Assembly (NCBI GenBank): GCA_016800925.1
Contig: JABCPU010000265.1
Coordinates: 1 to 64,000 of the forward strand
Reading direction: 5' to 3'
Origin: Suillus spraguei
Taxonomy: Eukaryota; Basidiomycota; Agaricomycetes; Boletales; Suillaceae
Length of the DNA stretch: 64,000 nt
Below are positions 21,146 to 33,115 of this stretch, piece after piece (within the stretch, counting starts at the first letter, position 1; each line of letters starts with the position of its first letter). Position numbers and translations under genes: made by a program. A model generated the notes under the pieces. It saw nothing but the letters and a program-made list of their open reading frames with translations. It was not told the DNA's origin and did no database searches.

Positions 21146-22735
21146 ACCGAAGGAAATGAAATGAGCAGATACTAGAAAACGAGGACAGTGAAACACTGTC
21201 ACCACCTTGAAGGCCAGACATAAAGGATTGGAGATGGGAGTCTCATCTTCCCACAAAACGGTGGTCACGCAGCAATGCAGTCCATCCTAAACATAACATT
21301 GAGACCTCACGCGACCTCGAACTCGACATCGGTGGTGAGAGCACGGCAATGGATCACTGAGGCCATGGGGATTTCAGCGAAACGCGAACTTGGGCCCAAA
21401 TGGCTGAGCGAACAAGTAATCGAAGAAGACGAGAGAAGAATACCATTCAAGGACAAGAGCAACAGACGCAGGAAGACAATCGATTTGAATGATGTCCCAT
21501 AAAACACAATATAACCCACTCCCTTATGTTAGCGGGAATAAATCTACATGACACATTAGCACAGGGTGTTCGGAAACCAATGCAAGCACTTACCTTACTA
21601 GGAAGGTTCTGAGAAGTGGAAACCTTGGAAGTAGAGCACGGTGGTCTGGCTTTCCATAGAGCAGTAGTCTTCGTACGAATCTCTGCTCTCTTCTGCACAC
21701 AAGGGGGGCAACAAGGGTCAGTACAGATACGGACAGAATTTGCAAGCCATCGTGATAATATTGATCGTCGTAATGAGACCATACATGATTGTCGTGCTGT
21801 CTCAAAGCCATATGGGATGCGGCAGAAGGGGAAAAGACAGTGGGAATATACTTCAGGCTAGATAAACCGGTCGAAATGTCTGTTAAGAATTATACTAACT
21901 GTCGATAGTAGGAATATGCGCAGGACCAGATGTCAACTCCACGGTGACCCCATTATGATTGGAAACAAAACGCAGCATAATGCAGTTATGCAGAAAAGAC
22001 GATAGCACGGAGAAATCTCGACTCGTCGTTGACATAAATAACAGTAGGAATATCAGTGAAGAGTCCGATGACTTGATAACAACTAAAGGCACAGTCGACG
22101 ATGAAGACCAACATACGCGGTGAGAAACACAACACCAGCTATTGTCATAGCGGGAATAAAGCACTGCGCAGCCTGAGTGAGTCTCATATCCTGGAGGGTA
22201 AGGGCTGCTCAGTGAGCTCAGGGAAGGAATCCGAAAGATAGATTCATTCGCCACTAATGTTGTGATATTAATAGTAATGCTCTCCAGCAGCTGCGGATCT
22301 ACCTTAGTGAGCACGGCGCGCAGAGTCGCCGCAGACTGGCGTAGAACTGATTTGTGATTCATGTGACAGGACCATAGCGTGAATAGGTGCATACCAATAA
22401 ACATTGGTCGGACTTCAAAATAAGTTGCGGCATATCGGCAAATCGAACCGTCCACCATAAGAACGAAGGAATAATGAGGGTGATTGTAGTCGAGAAAATT
22501 TCAGTGGGGGTACTCTTTCGTAATGCACACTGCGTCAAAATATGAAAGCATTGTCATGTCCTTGCGGTCCATTCAAATATTCATATTATCTTCAAAAATC
22601 AAGTTTGACTGACAGCCAGGACATAGACCATTATATTAAAATAGCTAGAATAGCAATTAATGTAATTTTGCTGAAGTACGAGGGGGACACTGAAAGGTGA
22701 CAATTCATGTTTTGTGCATTACCTTTTTGAGTCAC
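21146..22735. other. No recognised gene; unassigned frames
   Basis: Two frames may be real but are unrecognised. One is 21275-21502 plus (75 aa, C-terminus rich in Lys/Arg). The other is 22458-21895 minus (187 aa), which contains the SICRYA segment shared with 8000-8110. Neither has a recognised domain, and splicing cannot be resolved. Confidence 0.3.
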
Positions 22736-23520
22736 TGTATGATATTGTGAGATGCACTCTGAACTTCGTAATGTCATACCTGATTGATACACTCCCGCTT
22801 GATGGCAAAATTATCGAAACATTGCTTTCAACCAAGAGAAGGTGACTTTCCGAGGCATGCACGATGATGAAGTCCCAGCAGACGAGGCAATGGACGATTC
22901 AGTGAATGAGGTCTTAGCGGGTGATGGAGAAAGACTGTAAAATTGATTTGTTTGGCACTGCACGAACATGTTCCTCTGAGTATGTAGATGTAGATCTGGA
23001 AGAGAAGGGAACCGAGTAATTAGACGAAGACCAGCAAAATGTGACCAGGATGGCCAGACTGCAGGTTAGCTAGTATGGCGACGAAGGTGAAAAACTCAAG
23101 TTGAACGTCGAGAACAAAGGCCGGAAAGAAGATCATCATGCGTCCAGTTAGACTCTCAGGGGAATTTCGATGAGAAGGAATCGACATGGAGATCGCATGA
23201 TAGTATTGGTCCGGGGAAACGCAGGAATGCAGGCTTGCAGAATTGTAGAACCGCGATGGCGAGGGGTCGATGCCGCAGATGGAGGATGTAGGTATATTGT
23301 GCAAAAATAATATTGGGCGCTAAATATACACAGCTGTGAAGCGAACACGGCGATGAAGCAAGGAAGACGCACATAGAAGTCATTACATAACAACGACCTC
23401 CTCCTGACTTGGAATCTCCATTGAACGAAACACTCCGTCGCTGTATTCGTTCCGCATTCATCTTTCTTTGTATAAGTTAAATACATCTTGATTCTTAGTA
23501 AGTGATGGACTTGTATGGAA
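22735..23520. promoter_or_regulatory. Upstream module of the WD40 gene, conserved in four places
   Basis: This block precedes the WD40 gene at 23559 and has relatives at 10404-10935 (orphan), 35640-36090 (orphan) and 61330-61880 (before the second WD40 gene). The most conserved parts are the ~150 bp nearest the start codon (CGACCTCC, GAATCTCCAT, CACTCCGTC and TCTTTCT(G/T)TGTA words) and a segment 300-500 bp upstream. Probably the WD40 promoter region. A coding alternative on the minus strand cannot be excluded. Confidence 0.45.
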
Positions 23521-23558
23521 TTTGATGGCAAGAGCTGAAAGTATCACTTACCCATTAA

Positions 23559-24530
23559 GTGAATCCCGAAAGCAAAATCATGAATCCAATCCCTGCGAAA
23601 CGGGAGAATTTAGCGACAATGCCTTTCCAAAAGATCAAAGTAAAGAAATACATCGTTCACATCCTATGCCTGCCAGGCGGACAGCGGGTTGTCATCCATT
23701 CAGATCAGTCATTTCAAGTGTGGGACTTGGAGAGAGGTATGCAGGTTGGGGAGGAATGTGAGGATGAAGAATATTTTGGAGTGTCTGCCACAACATTGTC
23801 GCCGGATGGTAAAACCATGGCAATCGGGAGTTATGGCACATTGAGATTGTGGAGCGTCGATATGGGCAAGGTTATCAAAAAATGGACGGGGGACACAAAT
23901 CAAGTGGAGTCTGTGTGCTGGGGTCCAGACGGAGGGCGGGTGGTGATTGGCTCAAAAGATGGAACATTCAGGGTATGGGATGTCAAGAGTGGAGAAACTA
24001 TCATCGGACCAATCGTCGCAGGGGAACAAGTATACGCGGTTTGCTACTCACCCAATACCAAGATGATTGCCACCGGTGGGGATGTCATCAAAATCTGGAA
24101 TGCCAACACAGGTGAATTGCTCAAAACAATCAACTGTTATTGTTCGTCCCTAGCATGGGCCTCGGATGGAAAAATACTCTTTGCCGGGAGATTCAACATC
24201 GACACAGCCACATGGACTGTTATTCATGAACGCCGGGGCCATGACCACGACTTCGCTAATACCATCTTACTATCTCCCAATGGGTGCATCCTTGCAAGCA
24301 TATCATACGTCGACAAGACAGCGCAACTATGGGATGCTGAAACCAATCAACCCATCGGAACACTACTTTATCATGGTGACCCCGTGTTCTCAGCGGCCTT
24401 TTCTACAGATGGAAAGTTCCTTATCACTAGCTGCGACTTCCACATATACGCATGGGATGTTTCCGCTATCGTCAAAGAAGCTTGCCTTCTGCGTAGCTTA
24501 CCTAGCTCTCCCCTCCAACACATCGTGTGA
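23559..24530 (+). CDS. WD40-repeat protein, copy 1 (C-terminus disrupted)
   Basis: A 323-codon frame with six to seven WD repeats forming a probable beta-propeller: QVWDLERGMQVG, LRLWSVDMGKVIKKWTGDTN, VCWGPDGGRVVIGSKDGTFR, VWDVKSGETIIGP, CYSPNTKMIATGG, IKIWNANTGELLKTI, TAQLWDAETNQPIGTLLYHG and FSTDGKFLITSC. It is closely related to the gene at 61955. After YAWDVSAIVKEAC the sequence departs from the paralog, where a phase-0 intron should begin. The missing C-terminal exons are recognisable at 25330-25850. About 840 bp of unrelated DNA in between suggests an insertion or rearrangement that truncated the gene. Probably a scaffold protein; partner unknown. Confidence 0.75.
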   Translation: MNPESKIMNPIPAKRENLATMPFQKIKVKKYIVHILCLPGGQRVVIHSDQSFQVWDLERGMQVGEECEDEEYFGVSATTLSPDGKTMAIGSYGTLRLWSVDMGKVIKKWTGDTNQVESVCWGPDGGRVVIGSKDGTFRVWDVKSGETIIGPIVAGEQVYAVCYSPNTKMIATGGDVIKIWNANTGELLKTINCYCSSLAWASDGKILFAGRFNIDTATWTVIHERRGHDHDFANTILLSPNGCILASISYVDKTAQLWDAETNQPIGTLLYHGDPVFSAAFSTDGKFLITSCDFHIYAWDVSAIVKEACLLRSLPSSPLQHIV

Positions 24531-25329
24531 CCTGTCACTGGTAACTTCAATGTTTTATTTATGTTCAAGACAAAATCTAACGAATATACTAAGTAGTAAG
24601 TAGGACTGTGTGATACAGTGGCAATGAATGTGAAGATGCATAATACGTTGTAGAGGGATTAAATTGACATCATGTAGAGTGTAGATGTAATCTAGTACAG
24701 ACATGATAAAAGCATAGTACTTGCGGTATCCGGACGGCACTACTTTTCCTGTGTTATTGGACTCCACATTTGAGACGAATTTTCCTTTTTCCGTTACCAA
24801 CTAAGAGGATGTTCTACAGGCCAAAAGGAACGATGGGCACCGAGAATGGTAAGTCAGTGGTCTATAATCACGAAACTAAAGGGGAACAAGCAACAGATGC
24901 GCCCAGAATTGTATTATCGGTTCCATTGAATTTGAGTGAAAAGGTAGGCACAACAAGGAGATGTTTGCAAATGAGAAACTGACTTTTGACAAAATGTAGG
25001 CAGGCACAGACGCGATAGCGGGATCTGGTTGATATTAGAGGTTGAGTGGGGTCATGGTTGGGGTATTGACTGCGGCGCGGCGAGTCTCTTCTGAATTCTT
25101 TTCGCCACAACGATTGGGTCTTCAATGTTGTCAACGTCAACTGAGAGGAAAAGCCGTTTTCGAATGCTGGCGGCAAGTCACGTGTCTTGTTCAATAGCAT
25201 CATGTTGCTAACCAGCTCGCCCAACCTCTTAGGTGATTTCTTCGGACGCTGATATTCATTCATCACTTGCTGTCAAAAATTTCAATCCAGATGTATGTGA
25301 TATTTTTTGGACAAATTCTTCGCCCCTGA
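24531..25329. other. Unassigned sequence separating WD40 copy 1 from its C-terminal exons
   Basis: No recognisable domain. A minus-strand frame 25266-24868 (132 aa) is the longest. In the intact paralog the corresponding intron is about 55 bp, so most of this is probably inserted. I find no clear TIR or target duplication. Confidence 0.4.
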
Positions 25330-25850
25330 CTACATTCCAGGTTGATGTTACACTGCATCGACCGCGAAAAGCCCCACCGATCCCAAAGCCCCACTGGTCG
25401 CCGAGGTTTTTTTTGACAATGTACCACATCCTGTTAGTACAAGTGTATGCGATCTCTGTCTTTTATAGAACAGTGCATTTAATGAATATGTCAGTCCTCT
25501 GCATCAAACAGTCAACACACCCTCCTTGGTCGCTTACCGACCTTCTTGCGCCACCGCCGCTCCAAGCCATGTACAATATCACGCAGTCAACATACCCTTC
25601 TTGGTCGTTTAACTACCTTCTTCCACCGCCGCTCAAAGACGCGTACAGCAACTGAGCGTGACACCCAACCCCGATCCCGCCCTTGCATCTGGACTCGGAG
25701 TATCTGGCATACACAGACGATCTCAGTTGCGAGAGCCACCAATAGTCGGCGACCCATGCACAGGGCAAACCTGTACCTTCTTCTATCTTTTATTTTTTTA
25801 TCACTGACTTTTGTACAAAGGAACCATCACGCAAGAGAACACAGACTGTC
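25330..25850 (+). pseudogene. Degenerate C-terminal exons of WD40 copy 1
   Basis: An intron acceptor followed by VDVTLHRPRKAPP matches the VDVTPQPA exon of the copy at 62943. Then come FWRRSK-type and ERDTQ.RSRP segments and finally RNHHARE, matching RNYHAGKKK at 63379. A 75-bp internal tandem duplication (about 25507-25650) and stops disable it. Confidence 0.6.
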
Positions 25851-26135
25851 CATAACCGATATAGACACTTTCTGGTGATGATTACTCGAATCAGAGGAGC
25901 TGATTCCTTTGCGTGTGCCGAAACAACTTGTTAGTGGCCCCTGGGGAAACAGCCTAAGGTAAGTTACTAGGTGTGTCCGTCAAGGTCTACTTTAATACTA
26001 TTCTATAATGCATAGTTATTGCCAATACCCTTCACGAGCCGCCGCCTCATATGAGACTCTCTACATAAATTTACCCCTGACAGAGCCCTGCGATCGGTAT
26101 GAAGACATACGTCACCACCGAAACTGTACTTGTTC
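25851..26135. repeat. Duplicated spacer between WD40 copy 1 and GPI paralog 4
   Basis: Same spacer as 1-430 (GACTGTCCATAAC, GATAGACACTTT, GCCAATACCCTTCACGAG and CGTCACCACCGAAACTGTACTT). Confidence 0.55.
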
Positions 26136-26603
26136 TTAGTAGAACAGGGACGCAAGCAACCCCACTCCCACAGCCAACCCCATTCCCGCCTCTGTTCGTC
26201 ATGCAGTGCTGAAGGTTGTAGCTTCTGTGCTCCCCACACCCGTTGTGGTGGGAAGAATTGTGCCAGGTAGGGAGGTAAGTAAGGAACTAGGTGTATGAGT
26301 GTAGGAGGATGAGAACGCGCTGTGCACGCCTGATGAATTGCCAGAGGTGATACTCCTCGCAATTGATGATTGGGAAGGTAAGATACTCTTCTCCGCCGAT
26401 GACCCAGAAGAGAAGACAGAGCTGAGCGAGCCTGATCTATACGTGGGTCATACATGAGGTTTGAAGGGAAATAGGTTTCAAGAAAAAGTCGCATACCCTG
26501 GGATTCCACTGGGCTGGATCCGAGTCGACGTGGAAGTGATTATATATGCTGCTTGCGCACTGACGATGAATGAAAGCACAAGGATGGACGCAGTGAGTTT
26601 CAT
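26136..26603 (-). pseudogene. Serine-rich GPI-protein paralog 4, tail removed by nonsense codon
   Basis: ATG at 26603, signal peptide, phase-2 intron at the family position, then a shortened repeat region and the Ser/Thr linker. A TGA at 26201-26199 replaces the GGA of the AAGRTEAG motif, so translation ends just before the GPI tail, whose codons remain readable to the TAA at 26136. If expressed it would be secreted without an anchor. It faces WD40 copy 1 tail to tail. Confidence 0.7.
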
Positions 26604-26732
26604 GGTGAAGATGAAAGTATAACGAGACTATTGTTCGTTGGAGAGGGATTATTGAAACTGAGACTAGTAGTCACTTATGTTGTGTACTTCGAGTCGTAGA
26701 TGGGCTTGAAGTTGGAAGGTACTCTGATTTGA

Positions 26733-26741
26733 CTTTATATA
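26733..26741 (-). promoter_or_regulatory. TATA box of GPI paralog 4
   Basis: TATATAAAG on the minus strand about 130 bp upstream of the ATG at 26603; identical to that of paralog 3 in sequence and surroundings. Confidence 0.5.
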
Positions 26742-28234
26742 ATGATGCGGTAAAAGATTAACTGACCACTAGCTTGCTGCGCGCACAGCAGGATTCAAAG
26801 AGTTTCATGTCATATAGATCACGAGGGATCAAGATCGATTTGCAGATTGTGTACGCTTCAAGTTGGTCTCGTTACTCAGTTCTATACTGCGGCTGCGGCT
26901 GCACAAGAAGTTTGCATCATACTTTGACACATTATTGATGCAATTGCAGTATTAGGATCATGAGGAATGGGAGGATTATGAAGACGGGAAGGATTATGAG
27001 GAGACAAATCATTGTATATGGCGAGCTTTGAATAAGTATGGCATGATATTGCCACCCCTGCAGAATCAGCTTCATATAATTTGACACCTATTATTCTGTG
27101 CACGAATAGATTGTCCTTTAGGTGAACCCGGAGTGTCCAAGCTCAAGGTTACTCTGCGAAATACGTATTGAACACTCTTCTGTGCCTCATGTATTTTCCT
27201 ACCGCTATTATCTTGTGACCCACTCAACTTTCCATCCCGAGGAAGTAGAATCAGATATCTATACAGTATATTTACTTGAATCCTTGAAGTTGTTTGTACT
27301 CCCAAACATTTCACACTAGAGATTGCGTCTCAGGAGAGCTGTACCATATACCTTGATGGACGCCAGATCTATGTTACAACACAGGTGCATGCAATGGACA
27401 CATTGGTCTCAGACTGTGTGGTGTATATCACATTAGTGCGTCGCACTTTTTGTTAATAGGTCAAGTGGATAGCGATATCAAGTGAGCCGCAGCTGCCGCA
27501 CATTAAATTTAGATGATCCGTTAGCGCATCAGCTTCATACACCTACCGTTTCATTTCACGAATTATTCAAGGCGCTCCTTCTATTTCCCGCATAAAGTTG
27601 CAGTGTACGCTGTGAATATTGATATCAATCATAGTAACAGCCCAGTCACTTGAACATGCATCGCTGTATAAATTGCCCAAAGGATCCACTCAGATGCTGA
27701 AGTCGTCGTTCACATCATTGTTTCCATGGTTGCTTGCGTTGACCCATCTTGTCGTAGGACGTCGATGGGAGCTCGACCGAGATCCTTTGCGGTTCGAGAC
27801 CATCACATCATCACAGGAGCCTATAAAAATGTGGACAGATATAAATACTCTGCTAGCCCTTTAAAGAGTTGTTGACCATTTTTTAGAACGACTCCGAGTC
27901 AGAACCATGTCGCGTAGTACTTACTTGCATTGTCTCCCTACTACTAGTAAGTACCTGTCTTTCAACAAGGCCTGGCAGTGTAGTAAGTTTCCTGCAATAA
28001 AGATGAAGAGTGGTCAGAATCCCTCGTTTATTCGCGTCGCGATTCTGATAGTAAATGCGGTACGTACGATTGCCAGCAGCTCAGCGCTCAAGCTTCAAGC
28101 AGAGTCATTATCAAGTCATCATTGCTGATTCATTCCCGGAGCCGTTCGGGATGACACATGCTGACTCAGCCGCGATTGATAAACTCGAGCAGGCTGCAGC
28201 ACCGTCATAGAGCCCTTATACTAATCTCCTTGGC
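26742..28234. other. No gene seen
   Basis: The first ~200 bp repeat the GPI upstream flank. The rest (26950-28234) has only short frames without recognisable features, then the presumed promoter of the NFX1-type gene. No obvious TATA near 28150-28230. Confidence 0.4.
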
Positions 28235-31200
28235 ATGGAAACATCCTCACCTGGAACAACAATCCAAGTTGAGAACCAAGTACCCGATTCAGCAAATCCA
28301 ACCTCAAACCAGAGCAGAAACCGTCGTAGCAATCGTCCCAAAACTCGTGTTCCTCCAACGAATACAGCCAGTTCTGATGTCGTAGTTGCTCCACAGACAG
28401 GTGGTACACGCAGCACGCAGCCTCCCGGAAACTTCAATCAGAACCGATCTCATGATCACAAACAGGAACGCTCAAATCCGCGTAGACCGCCTGGCGCTTC
28501 TCAGACTGCTGGCTCTAGCTCTGTTGTAGATGAAACAGGTCGTGGGAATGCACGGCCGAGGAAGAGCCGTCCTCCAAGATATCCCCAGGGAGCAACCACT
28601 GCAAATGAATCCAACGTTACTGATTCTCAACAACAGTCGCAGGCGAAACGTGTATCTCGGCGTGCCAAATTTAATTCGTCACTTTCTGAACCGACACCAT
28701 CAACTGGTGACTCAAAACCTGAAGCTAAAGCCCATTTACCATTGCAAGTTTCTTCGCTGTCCAAGAAAGAACAGCCTCCAAGACGCAAGGCACCTCTCGC
28801 CGATGACCTCACTTCGACTCTTACTCACGCCCTTAGCACCCGTCCTTATCCCGACTGCCCAATCTGCTTTAATCCTATTCGTCCAGAACAGCATACCTGG
28901 TCATGTTCTTCTTCAGATCCCTCCGAAAACCTCCAATGCTGCTGGATCACATTCCATTTGAAGTGCATTCGGGCGTGGGCTTCCAAAAGCGTCAAGGACA
29001 TTCAGGATGCATGGCGTGCCCGTGGTGAGGAACGTATTGGCGAATGGAGGTGTCCCGGCTGTCAAGCCAAACGCGAATCTGTACCATCAAGCTACAAGTA
29101 AGTGCTACTTATCTAAGTACTTGTATATCATGTACTCACATGTCATCATCAGATGCTTTTGTCATCGCATCACAGATCCATCCCCTACTCGTCTCGTCAC
29201 CCCGCACAGTTGTGCATATCCCTGCTCCCGTGTACGTACTTCTGCTTGCGGTCACGGCTGTCCTCTTCCTTGCCACCCTGGTCCCTGTCCGCCGTGCGCT
29301 GTTACCGTCCGAAAGGGTTGTTGGTGTGGACGCCAAGTCTCAACGGTCCGTTGCTCTTCCCTGGCATCCCCAAACTCGACCACTGGCGTCTCCTGTGGCG
29401 TCATTTGTAGTAAGCCCTTGTCCTGCGGGAATCCTTACCATAGATGCGATCAGGTTTGCCACCCCGGCGAATGCAAGCCCTGCATCGTGGCTGAAACCGT
29501 CATCTGTTATTGTGGGAAAGAGAAGAAAGAAGTCCCGTGCGGAGACAGGAAAGATCGGGTAGTTGCATGCTGTGCCGCTGAGTATGACCTCGGCTGGGAG
29601 GGCCGCTATGAATGTGATGGTGTGTGTGGTAGGCAAGTATTGTTTCATCTTCATCTTGCTTATTACCTGTGTCGCATTTTGGGTGGACCATCATCGTGCA
29701 TAATGCAATGTACATGTCTACATTTTCTTTTTACTCTAACGTATCTCCTGCAACCGATAAAGGATACGCTAGCCCATTCCAGAACCATTGATACATTGTA
29801 TGCTGATGTTCCTCTCACAGACCTTTTGTATGCGGAGTACACACCTGCGAGAAAGGATGTCATCCACCGTCCTTCGTACCTCCATTATGCCCACTTGATC
29901 CATCCATCATGCAAACCTGCGCGTGCGGCAGGTTCGCTCTGCCTACTGTCGAACAACACGATCAGTATATTCTGGAACCAGAATCAATAAGCACTCCGAA
30001 ACACGATGTCAATGGCAAAGAAATTGCGTATTTTCTCGGACCCCGCACATCCTGTACAGTTCCTGTCCCTCCATGCAAGAAACAGTGCATCAAAACCTTA
30101 CCCGCCTGCTCGCACCAATGCGGGGTAAGGTGTCATACTGGTCCCTGCCCACCATGCACTGAGCTCATAGAGCGCACCTGTCGATGCGGAGCGACGAAGA
30201 AGATGATCAAGTGCGGCGAAGTTGTTGAGACTAGCGAAGGTAATGAAGCTGGTGATATCCTTTGCGATCGTGCATGTATAGCCCTCCGCATATGCGGGCG
30301 CCACCAATGCAACCGCATCTGCTGCCCTCTCGCGTCCCTTTCTGCTGCGCAAAAAGGAAAGGGCAAGAAGCGCGCAGGATTGCTGGACGAGCTAGGCAGT
30401 GACGAGGGCGGGCTGCACGAGTGTGACTTACCGTGTGGAAAGATGTTGAACTGTGGGAACCACCGGTGCGAGCGAAAGGACCATCGAGGCGCGTGTGCAG
30501 TATGTCTCCAGAGCATTTATGAAGATGTGTGGTTTTTTTCTATTGTTTGTTCCTAATGTTTTGGCTTAATATTCAAATAGCTTATATGTCCGTGTGGTCG
30601 GACGGCTTTGGAGCCTCCAATTCCATGCGGTACGATAATGACCTGCAATTATCCGTGCGCAAGGCCTCCACCTCCGTGTGGCCATTCGCGTGTCCCTCAT
30701 GCATGCCATGAGGGTGTTATTGTCGCTGGCGCGGACCCAAGCCAACCAATGGAGACATCCCCTTGTCCACCGTGTCCGTTCCTCACCAGCAAACAGTGTG
30801 CTTGCGGGAAGAAGATGGTGGATAATGTCAGGTGTGCGCAGGAGCGGGTGAGTTGTGGTACCGTATGCGGAAAGTGAGTTTCGTGTCTGGTAGTGATCGT
30901 ATCGAGTAACTTTACTTTTTCTGTGCAGATCGCTAGCATGCGGCTTCCATCATTGCGAGCGCCCGTGCCATACAGACGATTGTGGAACGTGTACCGCTGT
31001 ATGCGGGAAGTCTCGCAAATCATGGCAAGTTCTTCTACATTTTTCATTCTCCTCTCTTCAGCTGATATACATTTCTTTTTTAATCTAGCTTGCCAGCACA
31101 GCACCCATGCACTCAAACATGCCATGCCCCAGCAGCATGCCCTGAAACTGAAGCCTGTCTCGCGCTCGTCACCCTCACCTGTCCTTGCGGCCTCCTCCGC

Positions 31201-32091
31201 TCTTCTATCACATGCTCCCAAACAAACTCAGCTGCCCAGCTCAAATGTACCGGTGAATGCGCAATAAATAAACGAAATGCGCGACTTGCAGATGCTCTCG
31301 GCATCAGCCCTGAGAAGCGTGAAGGTTTACAGGCCAAGGTCACTTATAATGATGACCTGATGACCCTTGCGAGGGCGAACGGTAAGTTTGTGGGGCTGGT
31401 GGAGAAGACGTTCGCAGAGTGGGTAGCAGTATTTTCATGAATGATGCGCGTTCTCACTGTCTCTATTTCTAGTTTCATTACTTCTGATAAACGCACACAA
31501 GTCCTGCCGCACATGCCTCCTGAACGACGTAAATTCGTGCATGATGTGAGTTTACTTTGTTTTTCCCAGTTCCTGAAACATTGTATTTTGTGTTGCTGAT
31601 ACACCAATCATGCATAGCTCGCATCTATCTACCGCATGGATACACAAATGGTCGATCAGGAACCTCACAGAAGCGTACAGCTCATTCGGCGTGTTGACAC
31701 GCGCATCCCAACACCACTCTTATCTGCATCCCTCCCATCACTATCCCCATCACCTGCAGTCCTAGGCAAACTCGGTGATTTGCGAGCTCCGAAAGCGATA
31801 TCGAGCATGGCGGGCGGAAGTGCAGTGTGGGCCAAATCCCAATCAAAGGTCGCAGAAACAGGTGGGAGGTGGACAGCAGTTGTCTCGCGCCCTGGATCCG
31901 GGAGTTCTTCCCCTGCGCCTGGTGCGTCCTCGAGCTCCGGAGGGACTCAAGTTGGTGCTGCTACTTTGAGTTTGAAACCGAGTAGTGGAGCGTGGGTGTC
32001 GTCTTCTGTGCAGCGTGCGAGGGAGGCAGCTAGTCTGGAGATGGGTGGAGAGGAAGAGGCAGTACCGGATGATTGGGAGGATGATGTATGA
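28235..32091 (+). CDS. FAP1: NFX1-type zinc-finger protein (FAP1/NFX1 homolog)
   Basis: Eight exons: 28235-29097, 29153-29632, 29821-30526, 30581-30873, 30929-31024, 31089-31418, 31473-31545, 31618-32091. They sum to 3315 nt, an uninterrupted 1104-aa frame. Residues 1-200 are Ser/Arg/Pro-rich and disordered. A RING-like/PHD-like cysteine domain spans about 207-277 (CPICFNPI ... WRCPGCQ). Then comes a series of NFX1 zinc fingers (C-x3-C-G-x2-x-x-C-G-x-H-x-C and CHPGPCPPC types) to about residue 910, an R3H domain at about 915-985 (PERRKFVHDLASIYRMD), and a low-complexity acidic end (DDWEDDV). Homologs are NFX1/NFXL1 in animals and FAP1 in yeast (FKBP12-associated); roles in transcription, ubiquitin ligation and RNA binding are reported. 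Two introns use GC-AG ends. Well preserved, likely functional. Confidence 0.92.
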
Positions 32092-32148
32092 AGTCGCTTG
32101 GTCGGTTGGGAGCTTGACACATCGACAATGATTAAATAGATAGTAGAT

Positions 32149-32595
32149 CTAGCTGTGGCCAAGTACAAGGCTTGGATAGCTATCAAGGTCTGTCTCGAGA
32201 ATATATATACGAGCCGATGTCTCCTGGTGTAGCATGTGCCACCATGCTTCCGACATACGTTCAGGCGAAGGCTGTGGATGGCGTTCATCAACGACAGCCA
32301 ACATGACCACTAAAATGTCTGAATGGTCGGCAATTTCACATTTGATTTTCCGAAGAACTAAATCTGTATCCCTGGCGAATGCCACACATTCCCCAATGGC
32401 AAGGACCTCATGAATCCAATTCCCCTTGGTTCTCGCAGTTATTTTAATCGCCATGACTGGAACGGCAGATGCAGAGATCAGCTGACAGTACAGAGATATG
32501 CACAATGTAGTCACGGCGGCGGCGATAGAAGTCAGACAAAAGCTATAATAAAATATTGAATCTACGCGAATGAGCGAAGCTTCGTGCATTACCAC
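32149..32595 (-). CDS. Hypothetical 148-aa protein with N-terminal membrane segment
   Basis: A single-exon minus-strand frame with its stop only 57 bp from the stop of the NFX1-type gene (convergent). A hydrophobic stretch at residues about 14-37 could be a signal anchor. The rest is amphipathic with no motif I know. No second copy accompanies the downstream duplication. Could be spurious. Confidence 0.35.
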   Translation of the reverse strand: MVMHEASLIRVDSIFYYSFCLTSIAAAVTTLCISLYCQLISASAVPVMAIKITARTKGNWIHEVLAIGECVAFARDTDLVLRKIKCEIADHSDILVVMLAVVDERHPQPSPERMSEAWWHMLHQETSARIYILETDLDSYPSLVLGHS

Positions 32596-32813
32596 ACATG
32601 GGCTTTTGGACGAGAACTTCGGTGCGTTTGTTCTCGAATAAGTAACTTAAATGTGGTATATATAGTCATAAGAAGTCCCTAACCTTTGGTATCGTATTAT
32701 TCCTGTTGACAATGTGCTCTGCTGTCGAGCATACCTTACTCAGAAAACTTGAAACTCCTGTCATCAAATGAGTGCCCGCCCTCCGCAGTGGCTCGACCGT
32801 GTGGGGTTGTACT

Positions 32814-33115
32814 ATCGGCGAAGAAATGTTGAATCGGTTTGATCGGGATGCCCGTGAAATCTTCGTGTGCTTCCATACAGGCTGACGCTCATTAATATCA
32901 GACACTTACCCAACAAATCGAACAGCGCCGAATCCATAAAAATTTAGTTCAGTACCACCTGCTCCTATCATCGCCTCCTTATCAACGCGCCAGTGGCATC
33001 CTTCGAGATGAGCTCTGCCAGTGAGTCGCAGTGCACATATACCGTCTTGTCCTGCCCGGCTAAAAGTTCGGACCAGTCGTACCATGTGAACGAACCGGAA
33101 TGACAATGAACTCAC
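32814..33115 (-). pseudogene. Unrecognised minus-strand gene fragment, copy 1
   Basis: Both copies of the duplication keep two short conserved translations on this strand: an SLxEzISKDATxALIRRR-type stretch and, after a GTAAGT intron, FVGFHxHPxQTDSxF. They lie in different frames within each copy, so the present genes are frameshifted or the exon structure is not resolved. Family not recognised. Confidence 0.4.

Noticed and set aside
29007..29990. 327-codon plus frame reading through introns of the NFX1-type gene
   Set aside because: It mixes exon 2 with the GC-AG intron and an out-of-frame exon 3; zinc-finger spacing is lost after the intron.
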